Source: Malus domestica (lineage: Eukaryota; Streptophyta; Magnoliopsida; Rosales; Rosaceae). From it: a DNA stretch of 64,000 nt. The stretch is from assembly GCF_042453785.1 (NCBI RefSeq), contig NC_091665.1:27886501-27950500 (forward strand). Reading direction: 5' to 3'. Of this stretch, positions 61,400 to 64,000 are shown piece by piece. The notes below the pieces were generated by a model. That model was given only the letters and a program-made list of their open reading frames with translations. It did not search any database and was not told the DNA's origin. Each line of letters begins with the position of its first letter. The stretch's first letter is position 1. The translations under genes and the position numbers were made by a program.

Positions 61400-63760
61400 T
61401 CTACAGTTAGTGTGACTGGAGTACGTTCTCGGGGCAGCAGTGGTGCTTTCTATTACAATTTAGAATAATATGAGTACAAAAATAACTTTTTCTATTATCT
61501 CCTCTCTTTTCTCTCTTCCTCTTCCGTGAACTTCTTACTTTCATCCTTAGGTGTGTTGTGTTCCATAAAGCTTGCTTTTATATAAGCAAATTACGAGCAA
61601 CATAGTGAAAGGCATATTAGTAGAGTCACCTAACATTCCATCCAATAAAGATAGATTGAAGTGGATTAGTGATTAGTCATCCAGTCACCTTTACAACATT
61701 CCATCTTGAATGGTCACAAGTCTTCGATTGACTCCTTAAAATCTTGATATGTTTTTGGATGCTCCCCTTGATGAGTAGTATCATATATGTTATGCTTGTT
61801 GACTTTCCACATGCTTGTTCTTGAACTGGGCTAGAGGGTCTTCTGCTAGACTTCCTCCAAATGTCTGAATTTACTCCTTTTATTTGGAGCTGAATTTGAT
61901 TCAAAGGTGGTGGACACTTGATCTTGAATCAGACTTGTGATTTCTTCAAGGACTGTCGAGGCTTGATCTTGAATGAAATTGGACCATGAGGAGCTTCACG
62001 TGGCAAATAGTCTTCAGCTTTGTCAGGGATGAATCAGCACGTGTTTGTTGCGCTTATCTCCACATGCTTCAATGTATCATTTTCACTTGTCTTATCTGTT
62101 CCCCTTGCATAAGTGGTATTTTTCTTGGTTTTCCCCCATGCATGTGTGACATCTTCTCTTATAGTATTTGTCCCCTGTTGCAAGAATGGAATGCAACCCT
62201 TTCATTTGGATGGTTCATCACTTTTTCGTGACTGGAGACCCAGCTCCAACAACAGTTGGAGATGGTTACTCGAGAGCAATGCTAGGTAAGCAATCAGGAA
62301 AGGTTCCAGGCAATTGGTTCCTTACCAGAAGTTTGATTGAAGGTTCCGACATATTGCTTTCTTTATCCTTGTCTTTGTAGGTAAGAACAAGGACAAAGGA
62401 AAGAATATGGAAAAAACATGATAAGAGATACTCTTGCTTTCGACCCTGATGATATGAGATACTCTTACTTTGGTGTGACTTGTTTTGAAGAGGTATTCTC
62501 GGAAAGGAAGACATGAGTATTTCGAGATGCTTTGTTGAAGATGCATTCTCGGAGATGAGGAAGAGTTAGGTATTCTTGCAGGTCTGCTTTGTTATGGAGA
62601 ACGGAGGTCGACATATATAGAGATTTCCCAATAGCAAGTAGTGGTGTTGTGCATTTACTCTTGTCAGCAACTGTGGTGTAATTAGAACAGTAAGATTTAC
62701 GCGTTTTCAACTTTGTCAGAGATCTTTGACAAAGTTGCACACGATATCCGAAAAAACTGAGATTGCGTCTGAAAAATGCCAACAAACTTTATTCAAGAAA
62801 ATCTGGCTTTTGAAATTCGGAAAGCGGTGCCTCTTCGATATCTGAACAAGTGGCTTTGTTGCCTCTTCTTTTATAGAGACATCAATTGTGTTCAAAAGTA
62901 TGCTAAAAAAGTTGTTGCCTGTAAAAATTTTCCCCTTCTTGCACTTCTGAGATTTTGACCTCATTTTTCCTTCATCATTTTTGAAAATGGCTTGCCCATC
63001 TAACATTTTCTTAGATTTGAGTCTTAGGAGTGATACAGACAAGCATCGTCAAGATAATATATGGCGCTCGTCCTTCTTATCTTCTAATGGTCCTCTTACA
63101 GTTGGGGATTCTGTGATGAAGAATAACATAACCGTTATTGTGGTAGCTAGGAATCTTCTCACTCTAAAGGATAACAGAATCCTTTCAAAAAAGTCTGATG
63201 AGTCGACCGTTCAAGACTCTTTGGCTCTTAGTGTTCAATGTGCGGGCTCTGTATCCAATATGGGCCAACGCTTACTTGTTCAAACTCGCCAAGTTGAATC
63301 ATTGATGCCTGAGGTGACAAGTCTTAAACAAGAGATCAGATGGGCTTAAGCACGAGAATAGAATGTTACACGTGCTTGTAAATAATTACTCGATGAACAT
63401 GAAAAGAAAGCTCGACCAGCTGCAGAAATCTGAAAGTCGGATTCAAAGTGATCACCAGAGATTCGTTGCTAGATTTCGAAAGCAACTGCTGCCTTCCCCT
63501 TTTGGTGTTTTGTCAAGTACTGGGGTGCCACATGATCAATCTCCAGTTCCTCCTCCTTCTAGGGTACTGCCGAACATTGAGGCTTCACATGAGCAACCTT
63601 TGTGAAGGTTTCATCCTGTTTGTTTGTTTTAACTCATGTGTATGCACATATCTATAATTTCTCGAAGATATTAATAGATAAGCTTTATTTCATTCAATAT
63701 ATTGTGTCAAATACAATAAAGCATTTACTTCACTAAGATGTGGTACTTCTGGACCAAATA
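61400..63760 (+). mobile_element. Diverged relative of element A (element B)
   Basis: Same layout as 53673-58115: a leader with 'ttgacatatatag'-like and 'gataagagatactcttgctt' phrases (62420), 'ggtcgacatatatagagatt' (62606, compare 54898), the conserved upstream box ending 'tttgaaaatg' and an ORF remnant (62987-63605) followed by a similar 3' end ('agatattaatagataagctt', compare 57922). It lacks the long tandem arrays. Starts about 150 bp upstream of the C1-FDX ATG side, so it may contribute promoter sequence there. The right limit is uncertain; AT-rich DNA continues to 64000 with nothing else recognised. Confidence 0.5.
62987..63605 (+). pseudogene. Element B coiled-coil ORF, frameshifted
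   Basis: Homologue of 57186-57860. Starts MACPSNIFLDLSLRSDTDKH and is colinear from DNIWRSSFLSSNGPLTVGDS through DSLALSVQCAGSVSNMGQRL to SLKQEIR. One extra base near 63343 (agatgggc versus agagggc) shifts the frame and gives a stop at 63349. The coiled coil and Pro-rich tail continue in the other frame (MNMKRKLDQLQKSESRIQSD; a tail with only two of the three repeats) to 63605. Differences from element A fall mostly in third codon positions upstream of the frameshift. Confidence 0.75.
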
Positions 63761-64000
63761 TCAATTTATTTTTTCCCTCATGAAGATAAATGATCATTCT
63801 TAATGTCAACATCATTTAAGTATTCAACTCATAATCTTCAATCTATATGATTCTTTAATATCATAAACATCATGGATAAAATTCGTGTTGGCATATTGTT
63901 CGATCTGCAGTTCGAGACAATTATTATGTCGTGCATCATTGCCTTTTTCAGATTGTGCCATGCATATTCCATAAACTTCTTTTTTTTTTCTTTCTTTGTC

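Overview
This is plant nuclear DNA, most likely from the apple tribe of Rosaceae (Malus or Pyrus). Evidence for a plant: spliced genes with GT-AG introns, a CRM-domain plastid RNA-binding family, FAR1-type regulators, a Cassandra TRIM element carrying a 5S rRNA-like segment, and a dense mix of Copia, hAT, PIF/Harbinger, Mutator-like, RTE-type LINE, SINE and MITE sequences. The genus call rests on my memory of apple repeat families (the 'gtgaacagtacc' MITE, and a repeat-borne ORF beginning MSGPSDRRFDLN) and is inference.

Layout. 1-30250: three tandem copies of a small four-helix membrane protein gene resembling Arabidopsis MEE60. Copy 1 (1518-2036) and copy 3 (28647-29165) are open. Copy 2 (21188-21530) was broken by a microhomology deletion and by nested transposons. 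About 10.8 kb of transposons (PIF/Harbinger, solo LTR, an old Copia) sit directly after copy 1 and displace its 3' flank to 12865. An intact young Copia (22526-28079) lies 0.57 kb upstream of copy 3. 30700-40930: three short FAR1-domain (FRF-type) genes, two intact in the coding parts I can read and one broken, with a solo Cassandra LTR between them. 41340-43416: a four-exon CRM-domain gene. 45130-48250: a chimeric Copia gag fragment and a decayed CC-NBS resistance gene. 48509-48967: a calmodulin-like gene. 51160-51960: a probable snoRNA transcription unit (promoter, H/ACA candidate, C/D snoRNA predicted to guide 2'-O-methylation of 5.8S A47). 53032-59272: two RTE LINE fragments flanking a repeat-rich element that carries its own ORF. 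60776-61252: the gene for C1-FDX, the ferredoxin-like bridge subunit of plant mitochondrial complex I. 61400-64000: a diverged second copy of the ORF-bearing element.

How the genes relate. The order MEE60-like, FAR1-type, calmodulin-like, C1-FDX matches, as I remember it, Arabidopsis At3g07510-At3g07500-At3g07490-At3g07480, so the single-copy backbone looks like a conserved syntenic block inflated by transposons and local duplication. There are no operons; each gene is a separate unit. The items most worth following up are the snoRNA unit, the conserved ORF inside the two repeat elements, the ATATCG palindrome element, and the different fates of the three membrane-protein copies.
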